Positions 32,283 through 39,159 of a stretch of 64,000 bases of DNA are shown in pieces. Below the pieces are notes generated by a model. That model was given only the letters and a program-made list of their open reading frames with translations. It had not been told where the DNA came from and did not search any database. The stretch lies in contig NZ_LMEI01000009.1 of assembly GCF_001426585.1 (NCBI RefSeq), positions 461,621 through 525,620 on the forward strand, in the 5' to 3' direction. Each line of letters starts with the position of its first letter. The first letter of the stretch is position 1. Made by a program: the position numbers and the translations under genes. This stretch comes from Streptomyces sp. Root431. Its GTDB lineage: Bacteria > Actinomycetota > Actinomycetes > Streptomycetales > Streptomycetaceae.

Positions 32283-32422
32283 GGCGTGTTTCGAAAGTCC
32301 CGCCTGCCTGGCGACGCCTGGCACGCACGCTCGCCGCGTTGTCGGGATCACCCCGATACATCCAGTATCGGGGCGACCCTCCGCCTTGCGGCAGACGACG
32401 CTACTTTCGAAACACGCCCTAG
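32279..32422. mobile_element. MITE-like element with 20-bp terminal inverted repeats
   Basis: CTAGGGCGTGTTTCGAAAGT (32279-32298) and ACTTTCGAAACACGCCCTAG (32403-32422) are perfect inverted termini around about 104 bases with no gene. The interior has a second hairpin (CCCCGATAC ATCCA GTATCGGGG). The outermost CTAG on both sides may be a target duplication. The left end supplies the TAG stop of the TetR gene. Short non-coding elements with this GGCGTGTTTCGAAAG end are what I would expect of a miniature transposon moved in trans; the parental transposase is not in the window. Confidence 0.75.
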
Positions 32423-32436
32423 GGCGCGACACGCCA

Positions 32437-32462
32437 GAGCCCGCGGGATCACCCGCGGGCTC
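32437..32462. terminator. Bidirectional terminator
   Basis: GAGCCCGCGGG ATCA CCCGCGGGCTC: perfect 11-bp stem with a tetraloop, between the convergent TetR and DUF1772 genes. Confidence 0.85.
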
Positions 32463-32498
32463 GGAAGTGGACTCTCGGAAGTTGACTCGGGCGCGGGC

Positions 32499-32945
32499 TC
32501 AGACGAGGGCGGCGACCAGCAGGGCGAAGGCGCCGATGATGACGGCGACGCGGACGTAGTGGTAGCGGTCCCAGCGGTCGCCCTGCTCCTTCCAGTCGGC
32601 GGGCCGGTCCTCGGGGGTCCAGGTCTTGCTGCGGTTGTTGATCGGGACGAGCAGCAGGACCGACATGAGCACGCTGACGATCAGCAGGGCACCGGCGGTG
32701 ACGACGAGACCGGCACCCTGATCGCTCCAGCCGGCGATGGCCCAGACGGCGACGAGGACGAGCGAGGAGATGTACCAGACCGGCATCACGGCGCCGAGCA
32801 TCCGGCCCCCGTGGGCGCGGCCGAGCTGGCCGCTGTCCTCGGGGAGGGCGTCGAGGATCCGGTTGATGACGAAGGCTACGGCGAACTCCACCCCCACCAT
32901 CACGCCGACGACCACGGTGGTGAAGACCTGAAGTGCGTTGAGCAT
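32499..32945 (-). CDS. DUF1772 (anthrone oxygenase-like) membrane protein
   Basis: 148 residues with four helices: FTTVVVGVMVGVEFAVAFVIN, MLGAVMPVWYISSLVLVAVWAIAG, VTAGALLIVSVLMSVLLLVPI and VRVAVIIGAFALLVAALV. NNRSKTWTPEDRPADWKE between helices 3 and 4 is the conserved loop of DUF1772. Some family members are anthrone oxygenases; most are uncharacterised. It diverges from a TetR gene across two operators, so it is very likely the regulated target. Confidence 0.88.
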   Translation of the reverse strand: MLNALQVFTTVVVGVMVGVEFAVAFVINRILDALPEDSGQLGRAHGGRMLGAVMPVWYISSLVLVAVWAIAGWSDQGAGLVVTAGALLIVSVLMSVLLLVPINNRSKTWTPEDRPADWKEQGDRWDRYHYVRVAVIIGAFALLVAALV

Positions 32946-32963
32946 GATGACCCCTCCTGGGAT

Positions 32964-32976
32964 CTAGCGCCGCTAG
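32964..32976. promoter_or_regulatory. TetR operator CTAGC-n3-GCTAG, copy 1
   Basis: CTAGC GCC GCTAG, 18 bases before the DUF1772 start, overlapping its likely ribosome-site region. A further half-site GCTAG lies at 32989-32993. Confidence 0.75.
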
Positions 32977-33014
32977 GTGATGAGGCAACGCTAGTACTAC
33001 TGCCGCTCGATTGT

Positions 33015-33027
33015 CTAGCGATGCTAG
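33015..33027. promoter_or_regulatory. TetR operator CTAGC-n3-GCTAG, copy 2
   Basis: CTAGC GAT GCTAG, ending 9 bases before the TetR ATG at 33037. Identical arms to copy 1, 51 bases apart. Confidence 0.78.
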
Positions 33028-33036
33028 GATCGAATC

Positions 33037-33618
33037 ATGTCGGTACAGGAACGCAAGGAACGCGAACGGGCGGACCGCGAACGTCTCATCGTCGCCACGG
33101 CCCGCGAACTCGCCGAGCAGCAGGGCTGGGACGCGGTCACCACCCGCCGGCTCGCCGAGCGCATCGAATACAGCCAGCCCGTCCTCTACAGCCACTTCCG
33201 GGGGAAGCGCGAGATCATCGGCGCCGTCGCCCTCGAAGGCGCCGCCGAGATGGCCGCGTCGCTGCGGGCCGCGACCGCCGCCGCCGAGGGCCCACGCGGC
33301 CGGGTCGCCGCCCTCGCCCGCACCTACCTCGACTTCGCCGCACGCAACCCGGCGGTCTACGAGGCCATGTTCCAGCTCGACGGCGGCCTGGCGTTCGCCC
33401 GGGAGGACACCCCGGAACCTCTGAAGGACGCCTTCGCCGCCCTCCTGGAAAGCCTCGGCGAGGTCGCCGGGGACGGCGTCCACCCGGGCCTCTTCACCGA
33501 GACGTTCTGGGCGGCCCTGCACGGGCTCGCGACCCTGACCAAGGCGGGACGGCTGCCCCCGGAGTACACCGAACAGAGGACGGAGCTCCTGGTGGACCGG
33601 CTCGCCGTGGCCCCCTAG
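33037..33618 (+). CDS. TetR-family regulator facing the DUF1772 gene
   Basis: 193 residues. Helix-turn-helix: ERLIVATARELAEQQGWDAVTTRRLAERIEYSQPVLYSHFRGKREI. The C-terminal domain has the TetR_C_33-like pattern (YLDFAARNPAVYEAMFQL, FWAALHGLATL). Start ATG 33037 lacks a strong ribosome site and sits close after an operator, so the mRNA may have a very short leader. Its TAG stop overlaps the stop of the convergent MFS gene in CTAG. Confidence 0.92.
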   Translation: MSVQERKERERADRERLIVATARELAEQQGWDAVTTRRLAERIEYSQPVLYSHFRGKREIIGAVALEGAAEMAASLRAATAAAEGPRGRVAALARTYLDFAARNPAVYEAMFQLDGGLAFAREDTPEPLKDAFAALLESLGEVAGDGVHPGLFTETFWAALHGLATLTKAGRLPPEYTEQRTELLVDRLAVAP

Positions 33619-35018
33619 GGGCGGGCGGCCTTCTCGCGTGGCCAGCGGTGGTGGAGTGCGTCGATGTGGAAGTCGTGCGCGTGCCGGGCGCCGCGGCCGT
33701 CGGCCGTTTCCGCGAGGTGAGGGTGGTCGGCGGGGAGTTCGGGGTGGGCGTGTTCCAGTGCGGGCGGGTCCGTGCGGGGCCACAGGCGCGTGGCGGCCAG
33801 GGCGCCGAGCAGGGCGATGCCGGTGAGGACGGCCGCCGAGGCCGGGAGGCCGGTGCGGGCGGCGAGCCAGCCGGCGAGGGGGTAGGTGAGCAGCCAGCAG
33901 GCGTGCGAGAGGGAGAAGCGGGCGGCGAAGGCGGCGGGCAGGTCGGCGCTGCGTGCGGAGCGGCGCAGCAGCCTGCCGCCGGGGGTCAGGATCGCCGAGG
34001 TCGCCGCGCCGAGGACCAGCCAGAGGGCGAGCAGCCCGGGCCAGGACCAGCTTCCCGGCGTGAGCGCCAGCCCGAGCGCGAGCAGCCCGAGGGCCCCGGC
34101 CAGGGCGAAGGCGGCGGTCAGCATGAGCGCCCGCTCGCGGGCGGGGCCGCGGAGGTCCCCCGGCCGGCGTCCGGAGCCGGCGAGGCTCGGCCGGTCCAGT
34201 ACGCGAGGCAGCAGGAGCGCCGTCGCCATGGAGCCCGCTCCGTACGCGCCGAGGGCGAGGGGGACGTCCCCGGGGGTGCGGCCGAGGGTGTCGCGGACCA
34301 GGACCACCGTGTTGACGAGGACCGTCGCGCCCGCCGCCGCCACGGCGACGTCGAGAGCGAGCAGGGCCCGGAGGCGGGGAGTGCCGAGGAGGAGCCGCGT
34401 ACCGAAGGCCGCTCTGGAGCGGAGGCCGCCCGTGCGTGCGGCGGGTGCGGGCGCGGGCAGGGCGGTCGCGCGGACGAGGAGGCCCGAGGCGAGGAAGCCG
34501 GCGGCGGTGCCGGTGAAGAGCCGGTCGTACGGGACGACGGTGAGCAGTGCGGCGGCGAGCGCAGGGCTGAGGAGGCTCTCCAGGTCGTAGGCGAGCCGGG
34601 AGAGGGAGAGCGCCTTCGTGTAGTCCCGCTCCTCGGGCAGCACCTCGGGAATCGTCGCCTGGAAGGTGGGCGTGAAGGCGGCGGAGGCGGTCTGGAGCAG
34701 GAGGATCAGGACGTAGATCTGCCAGATCTGGGTGACGAAGGGCAGGGAGAGGGCGACCGCGGCCCGTACGAGGTCCATGGCGACGAGCAGGGTGCGGCGG
34801 GGCAGTCGGTCGGCGAGGGCGCCGACGACCGGGCCCATGCCGACGTACGCGGCCATCTTGATCGCGAGGGCGGTGCCGAGGACGGCGGAGGCGTTCGTGC
34901 CGGCGAGGTCGTAGGCGAGGAGGCTCAGCGCGACGGTCGCGAGGCCGGTGCCGGCCAGGGCGACGACCTGGGCGGTGAACAGGCGCCGGTAGGTGCGGTT
35001 GCGCAGCACGGACAGCAT
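33615..35018 (-). CDS. MFS exporter with histidine-rich cytoplasmic tail
   Basis: 467 residues, about 12 helices, opening MLSVLRNRTYRRLFTAQVV with motif A GALADRLPRRT. It resembles MFS efflux proteins often paired with ArsR regulators. The last 45 residues are hydrophilic and rich in His/Asp (ALEHAHPELPADHPHL, RHAHDFHIDALHHRWP), suggesting a metal-binding tail. An ArsR/SmtB gene lies 100 bases upstream on the same strand with an ArsR-like palindrome between. A divalent metal (zinc, nickel or cobalt) is a reasonable guess, not shown. Confidence 0.88.
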   Translation of the reverse strand: MLSVLRNRTYRRLFTAQVVALAGTGLATVALSLLAYDLAGTNASAVLGTALAIKMAAYVGMGPVVGALADRLPRRTLLVAMDLVRAAVALSLPFVTQIWQIYVLILLLQTASAAFTPTFQATIPEVLPEERDYTKALSLSRLAYDLESLLSPALAAALLTVVPYDRLFTGTAAGFLASGLLVRATALPAPAPAARTGGLRSRAAFGTRLLLGTPRLRALLALDVAVAAAGATVLVNTVVLVRDTLGRTPGDVPLALGAYGAGSMATALLLPRVLDRPSLAGSGRRPGDLRGPARERALMLTAAFALAGALGLLALGLALTPGSWSWPGLLALWLVLGAATSAILTPGGRLLRRSARSADLPAAFAARFSLSHACWLLTYPLAGWLAARTGLPASAAVLTGIALLGALAATRLWPRTDPPALEHAHPELPADHPHLAETADGRGARHAHDFHIDALHHRWPREKAARP

Positions 35019-35070
35019 GGGGATGCCCCCGGTCGGCCAGGGCGGTCGGCGGACGTCTTCACCGTAGCCG

Positions 35071-35094
35071 ACATGTGCATACGTGCGCACGTGT
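35071..35094. promoter_or_regulatory. ArsR/SmtB-like palindrome before the MFS exporter
   Basis: ACATGTGCAT ACGT GCGCACGTGT reads as a 24-bp palindrome with mismatches only as purine/purine or pyrimidine/pyrimidine exchanges. It lies 53 bases before the exporter start and 25 bases after the ArsR stop. Confidence 0.55.
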
Positions 35095-35118
35095 CGACGT
35101 CAGACCGAGGCCGCGGGC

Positions 35119-35547
35119 TCAATCGTGCCAGGGTTCGCCGCTCACCACGTGGTCGGCCCGGCTGATCGCCTCGACGACCAGCCGCTTCAGGTGCCCGTCC
35201 GGCATCGCGTACACGACCCGCCGCCCGTCCTTGCGCGACCGCACCAGTCCGCCGAGGCGCAGTTTGGCCAGGTGCTGGCTCACCGCCGGGCGCGCGGCCC
35301 CGCACGCCTCGGTCAGGGCGCTGACGTCGGCCTCTCCGCGCGTGAGCAGCCACAGCAGGTGGAGCCTGGTGGGGTCGGCGAGGAGCGCGAACACCTCGGC
35401 CGCCGCGGCGAGTTCCCGCGCCCCCGGCGTCCGCTCGTGCGGACGCGAGACGGCGGGCGTCCCGGCGGGCGCCCCGGCACCCGCCGCCTGCTCCGTCGTG
35501 GGGCCGTCGGGGCCTGCGGCGTCTGCCGGATCTGCGCGCTCGGACAT
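35119..35547 (-). CDS. ArsR/SmtB-family metal-sensing repressor
   Basis: 142 residues. A disordered 45-residue N-tail is followed by the winged helix ELAAAAEVFALLADPTRLHLLWLL, VSALTEACGAARPAVSQHLAKLRLGGLV and RSRKDGRRVVYAM. Helix 5 carries D-G-H at the position of the CzrA/SmtB alpha-5 metal site, and a His 14 residues later; the His expected 11 residues later is Arg. The protein ends EPWHD. So it is metal-sensor-like but with an altered site. It lies 30 bases after the B12-transporter ATPase gene and 100 before the exporter, linking the two. Confidence 0.88.
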   Translation of the reverse strand: MSERADPADAAGPDGPTTEQAAGAGAPAGTPAVSRPHERTPGARELAAAAEVFALLADPTRLHLLWLLTRGEADVSALTEACGAARPAVSQHLAKLRLGGLVRSRKDGRRVVYAMPDGHLKRLVVEAISRADHVVSGEPWHD

Positions 35548-35577
35548 GGGGTCATCGTAGGCAGACCCGCGAAGCGC

Positions 35578-36417
35578 TCAGGCCTCGCGCCCCGCCTCGG
35601 CGGGAGCAGGGAGCGTGCCCAGGAAGCGGATGTGGGGGCGGTCCCCGGGCGCCGGGCGGGTCACCGTGGCGCGTACCCGGTACACCTCGGCGATGAGCTC
35701 CTCCGTCAGGACCTCGTCCGGGGTGCCCCGGGCCACCACGCGGCCCTCGGCGAGGACGACGAGCCGGTCGCAGTACGTCGCCGCGAGGTTCAGGTCGTGC
35801 AGGGCGACGACGGCGGTGAGGCGGAGGCTCGCGACCAGGGTCAGGAGGTCGAGCTGATGCTGGATGTCGAGGTGGTTCGTCGGCTCGTCGAGCAGGAGTT
35901 CGCGCGGTTCCTGGGCGAGGGCGCGGGCGATCTGGACGCGTTGGCGCTCCCCGCCCGAGAGGGTCCGCCAGGAGCGGCCCGCCTTGTCGGCGAGGCCGGT
36001 GCGGGCGAGGGCGGAGCGGACGGCGGCCTCGTCCGCCGCCGACGCCGGGGTCCAGGCCCGCCGGTGCGGGACGCGGCCCAGCCGGACGACGTCGAGGACG
36101 GTCAGGTCGACCTGGGTGTCGGCCTGCTGCTCGACCGCGGCGAGGCGCCGGGCGACCGTCCGGCGGCCGAGGGCGCCGAGGGGGTCGCCGTCGAGGGTGA
36201 CGACTCCGCTGTCGGGGGTGAGGACGCCGGCGAGGAGGCGGAGGAGCGTCGACTTCCCCGAGCCGTTGGGGCCGAGCAGGCCGGTGACCGTGCCGGGGCG
36301 CGGGGCGAGGCTGACGCCGTCGAGGACGGGGCTGCCGCCGACGGTGCGCGAGACCCGGTCGGCACGGAGCCCCGCGCCGGCGCCCGCTTCGGTGGCCGCG
36401 TCGGTGGCCGTGGTCAT
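35578..36417 (-). CDS. btuD: ABC transporter ATPase, BtuD/FecE type (corrinoid uptake)
   Basis: 279 residues. Walker A GPNGSGKST, signature LSGGERQRV, Walker B ELLLDEPTNHLD and switch His in VALHDLNLAATYCD are complete. Sequence type is that of iron-siderophore/cobalamin importers (FecCD family partners). Its ATG overlaps the permease stop in ATGA-like fashion (4 bases). With the riboswitch upstream of the operon, cobalamin or another corrinoid is the likely cargo rather than a siderophore. Confidence 0.88.
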   Translation of the reverse strand: MTTATDAATEAGAGAGLRADRVSRTVGGSPVLDGVSLAPRPGTVTGLLGPNGSGKSTLLRLLAGVLTPDSGVVTLDGDPLGALGRRTVARRLAAVEQQADTQVDLTVLDVVRLGRVPHRRAWTPASAADEAAVRSALARTGLADKAGRSWRTLSGGERQRVQIARALAQEPRELLLDEPTNHLDIQHQLDLLTLVASLRLTAVVALHDLNLAATYCDRLVVLAEGRVVARGTPDEVLTEELIAEVYRVRATVTRPAPGDRPHIRFLGTLPAPAEAGREA

Positions 36418-37487
36418 CGCGTGCCCCTCGTGCGGTAGAGGACGAGGACGAACGCCGGTACGCCGATCAGCGAGGTCACGACACCCACCGGAACCTCCTG
36501 GGGATCGAGGACCGTACGGGCGAGGGTGTCCGCCCAGACGAGGAAGACCGCTCCCGTGAGCGCCGTGACCGGCAGCAGCCGGGCGTGCCCGGGGCCGACC
36601 AGCGCGCGGGCCGAGTGCGGCAGGACGAGACCGACGAAGCCGATCGCGCCGGCCGCGGAGACCAGAGCGGCCGTCAGGAGGGCGGTGACGCACAGCAGGA
36701 CCGTCCGGGCCCGGCCGACGGCGACGCCGAGCGACGCGGCGGCGTCCTCGCCGAAGGCGAAGGCGTCCAGCGTTCGCGCGTACCCGCCGCAGATCAGCAG
36801 GGCCGCCGCGAGCACCGCAAGGCACACCCGCACCTCGGACCAGCCGACCCCGCCGAGCGAGCCGAGCAGCCAGAACAGCACGCCGCGGGTGGTCTCCGCG
36901 TCGGCGGCCGTCATGACGACGAAGGAGGTGAGCGCGGAGAACAGCTGCATCGCCGCGACCCCGGCGAGGACCACGCGGTCCGGTGAACCGCCGAGGGTGT
37001 GGCTGAGCAGCAGCACGAGCGCGAAGGAGCAGACCGCCCCGAGGAACGCGCCGCCGGTGATCGAGAGGACTCCCCCGCCGACGCCGAGGACGACGACCAG
37101 GACGGCGCCGGTCGAGGCGCCGGAGGAGACGCCGAGGACGAAGGGATCGGCGAGCGGGTTGCGCAGGAGGGACTGCATCACCGCTCCGCAGACGGCGAGT
37201 CCGGCGCCGCACACGGCCGCGAGGAGGGTGCGGGGCAGGCGCAGGTTCCAGACGATGCCGTCCCGGATCGGGGACAGCTCCGATGCTCCCCCGGTCAGGT
37301 GGGCGGTGACGACGGACCGGACCTCGCCGACGCGGATGTCCGCGGGACCGATGGTGATCGCCACGGCGATCGACGCGCAGAGGACGGCAACCCCGGCCAG
37401 GACCCACAGCGCCGCCGGGCCGCCGGGCAGTGCGCGCCCGCTGGGGAGCGCGCCCCGCGGCGCCTTGGCCGGCCGGGTGAGGGTCAC
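36414..37487 (-). CDS. btuC: ABC transporter permease, BtuC/FecCD type
   Basis: 357 residues with about ten helices. FecCD hallmarks: LRLPRTLLAAVCGAGLAVCGAVMQ, RNPLADPFVLGVSSGAS, GSLGGVGWSEV and GAIGFVGLVLPHSARALVGPGHARLLP near the end. It forms the membrane channel of the importer as a homodimer. Start GTG 37487 overlaps the stop of the binding-protein gene (GTGA), so the three genes are translationally coupled. Confidence 0.9.
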   Translation of the reverse strand: MTLTRPAKAPRGALPSGRALPGGPAALWVLAGVAVLCASIAVAITIGPADIRVGEVRSVVTAHLTGGASELSPIRDGIVWNLRLPRTLLAAVCGAGLAVCGAVMQSLLRNPLADPFVLGVSSGASTGAVLVVVLGVGGGVLSITGGAFLGAVCSFALVLLLSHTLGGSPDRVVLAGVAAMQLFSALTSFVVMTAADAETTRGVLFWLLGSLGGVGWSEVRVCLAVLAAALLICGGYARTLDAFAFGEDAAASLGVAVGRARTVLLCVTALLTAALVSAAGAIGFVGLVLPHSARALVGPGHARLLPVTALTGAVFLVWADTLARTVLDPQEVPVGVVTSLIGVPAFVLVLYRTRGTR

Positions 37488-38545
37488 TTGGCGAGTCCGT
37501 ACGAGCGGAGCGCGGCGGCCACCTTCTCGACGCCCTCGACGGTACGGATCGTGGGGTTCATCGCCTGGCCGCTGAGGAGCACGTACCGCTTCTTCCTCAC
37601 CGCCGTCATGTTCCTGGTGACCGGGTCGGACTCCAGGAACGCGATCTTCTTCGCGGCGCTCTCGGCCGACTGCGAACGGCGGGTCAGATCGCCGATCACG
37701 AGCACGTCGGGGTCGCGGTCCGCGACCGTCTCCCAGTTGATCTGGGGCCACTCCTCGCGCGTGTCGTCGAAGACGTTCTTCACGCCGAGCGCGCGGGTGA
37801 CGACGCCGGGGGCGCCGCAACAGCCCGCCATATACGGGGACTCGGCGTTGGCGAACCAGTAGAGGACGGTGACGTCCTTGAAGTCACCCTTCGAAGTGGC
37901 TCTCGCCACCCGGCCCTTGAGCTCGGCGACGAGCTTCTCGCCGCGCTCCGGCACCCCGAACACCCGGGCCAGGTCGCGGATCTCGCCGTGGACGGTCTCC
38001 ATCGTGAGCGGCCGGGTGCGGACGCCGTCGCCGTCGCCGCTGTTGTCCTTGTCGGCGCAGTCGGTCGGCGAGAGGTAGGTGGGGACGCCGAGCTTCGCGA
38101 ACTGCTCGCGGGGCGCCACACCGCCCTTGCCGAGGGTGTAGCCGAACGAGGCGGCGGCGAAGTCGGGTTCGGTGTCGAGCACCTTCTCGAAGGAGGGGTA
38201 GCGGTCGGCGAGGCGCGGAACCTTCGCGTTCTGCTTCTCAAGTCCCTTGAGGACGGGGTCCGTCCAGGTGCCGGTGCCGACCATCCGGTCGGCCAGGCCG
38301 AGGGAGAGCATGATCTCGGCGGCTCCCTGGTCGAGGGCGACGGCCCGCCGCGGCGGGCGGTCGATCCGTACGCGCTCACCGCAGTTGTCGAGCGTCACGG
38401 GAAAGCCGGACGCGGACTCCGCGCCCTCGCCCTTCCCCGACGGGTTCCCGGCGGATCCGCCGCCGCACCCCGTCGCGGCCAGGAGCAGGGTCAGGGTGCC
38501 GGCGAGAAACAGCGCGGCGGAACGGGCGGGGGGTGCGAGCGGCAC
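37484..38545 (-). CDS. btuF: Corrinoid-type ABC substrate-binding lipoprotein (BtuF-like)
   Basis: 353 residues. Signal peptide with lipobox ATGC at about residue 26, then a class III binding-protein fold: RRAVALDQGAAEIMLSLGLADRMVG, PDFAAASFGYTLG, PDVLVIGDL, VRKKRYVLLSG. The start is GTG 38545 behind AGAGGA. Unusual paired cysteines occur in the ligand region (MAGCCGAPG). It binds substrate outside the membrane and delivers it to the permease. A cobalamin riboswitch fills its leader, which is the main reason to call the substrate B12 or a precursor. Confidence 0.87.
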   Translation of the reverse strand: MPLAPPARSAALFLAGTLTLLLAATGCGGGSAGNPSGKGEGAESASGFPVTLDNCGERVRIDRPPRRAVALDQGAAEIMLSLGLADRMVGTGTWTDPVLKGLEKQNAKVPRLADRYPSFEKVLDTEPDFAAASFGYTLGKGGVAPREQFAKLGVPTYLSPTDCADKDNSGDGDGVRTRPLTMETVHGEIRDLARVFGVPERGEKLVAELKGRVARATSKGDFKDVTVLYWFANAESPYMAGCCGAPGVVTRALGVKNVFDDTREEWPQINWETVADRDPDVLVIGDLTRRSQSAESAAKKIAFLESDPVTRNMTAVRKKRYVLLSGQAMNPTIRTVEGVEKVAAALRSYGLAK

Positions 38546-38619
38546 GGGGGCAGTCCTCTGCGTCCACGGCTCATGCGCGGAGCCTGTCGTACGGTGCTCC
38601 CCGGTCGACGGCGTGACGC

Positions 38620-38812
38620 CGGGGCCGCCAGCAGGTCTTCGGACTCGGGGTCAGCCGGACGGAGCGCCTTCCCGGGCCGGTTCCGCCGCCCAGTGGCCGA
38701 TGCTCCGCCCGTCGCCCTCACCGCTGCGCGTCAGCTCCGGATTCCCACCGGATTCCCTGACCCGTCCGCTCGCCCGTTCGGGTGAGCGCAAAGGTGCGAC
38801 TGGCCTCGGCAC
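38620..38812 (-). ncRNA. Cobalamin (AdoCbl) riboswitch
   Basis: Read on the minus strand, the aptamer core is clear. GGGAATCCGGTGGGAATCCGG is followed by AGCTGACGCGCAGCGGTGAGG, then the GCCACTG and GGAAGGC blocks, and finally the B12-box GAGTCCGAAGACCTGCTGGC (about 38628-38647). It lies in the 5' leader of the BtuF-like gene. A GC hairpin with CCCCGG/CCGGGG arms (38599-38624), directly after the B12-box, is a candidate expression platform. Cobalamin binding normally switches such genes off. Confidence 0.93.
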
Positions 38813-38854
38813 AGTACCACCGGCGGCTTGTCGCCCCTCCGGCCGCGGCCCGGG

Positions 38855-39061
38855 TCAGAGGCGCAGTTCCTTCGCCTCGAAGCGGCCGTCGCCGAGCACG
38901 AGCACGAAGGTGATTTGCTGGCCCTCGGAGAGCGACTGGGCCTCTCCCTCGATGTCCGCCGCGCTGAAGTACACCTGCTCCTCGGAGCCCACGGGGACGA
39001 CGAAGCCGTACCCGCCGAGACGGTTGAAGGACTGGACGAACCCTTTGCTTCTGCCTTCCAC
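38855..39061 (-). CDS. Cold-shock-domain protein, divergent
   Basis: 68 residues, one OB-fold cold-shock domain. GFVQSFNRLGGYGFVVPVG corresponds to the usual GTVKWFNxxKGFGFI RNP1 region, followed by VYFSAADI (RNP2 is normally VFVHFS). Several aromatic RNA-contacting positions are replaced by Val/Gln, so it is a divergent member. It probably binds single-stranded RNA or DNA. Start ATG 39061 follows GGGAGG. Confidence 0.85.
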   Translation of the reverse strand: MEGRSKGFVQSFNRLGGYGFVVPVGSEEQVYFSAADIEGEAQSLSEGQQITFVLVLGDGRFEAKELRL

Positions 39062-39159
39062 GGCGGCCTCCCTGTCGTCACCGGCGACGTGCCTCTCAGG
39101 GGAGATCTACCCCGTCAGCCCGCGCTTCGCCCGTCATGGGACACCGCCGCGGGGGTTCC

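Noticed and set aside
38599..38624. GC hairpin after the B12-box as an independent terminator
   Set aside because: It lacks a U tract and overlaps the riboswitch end, so I describe it only as a possible expression platform.
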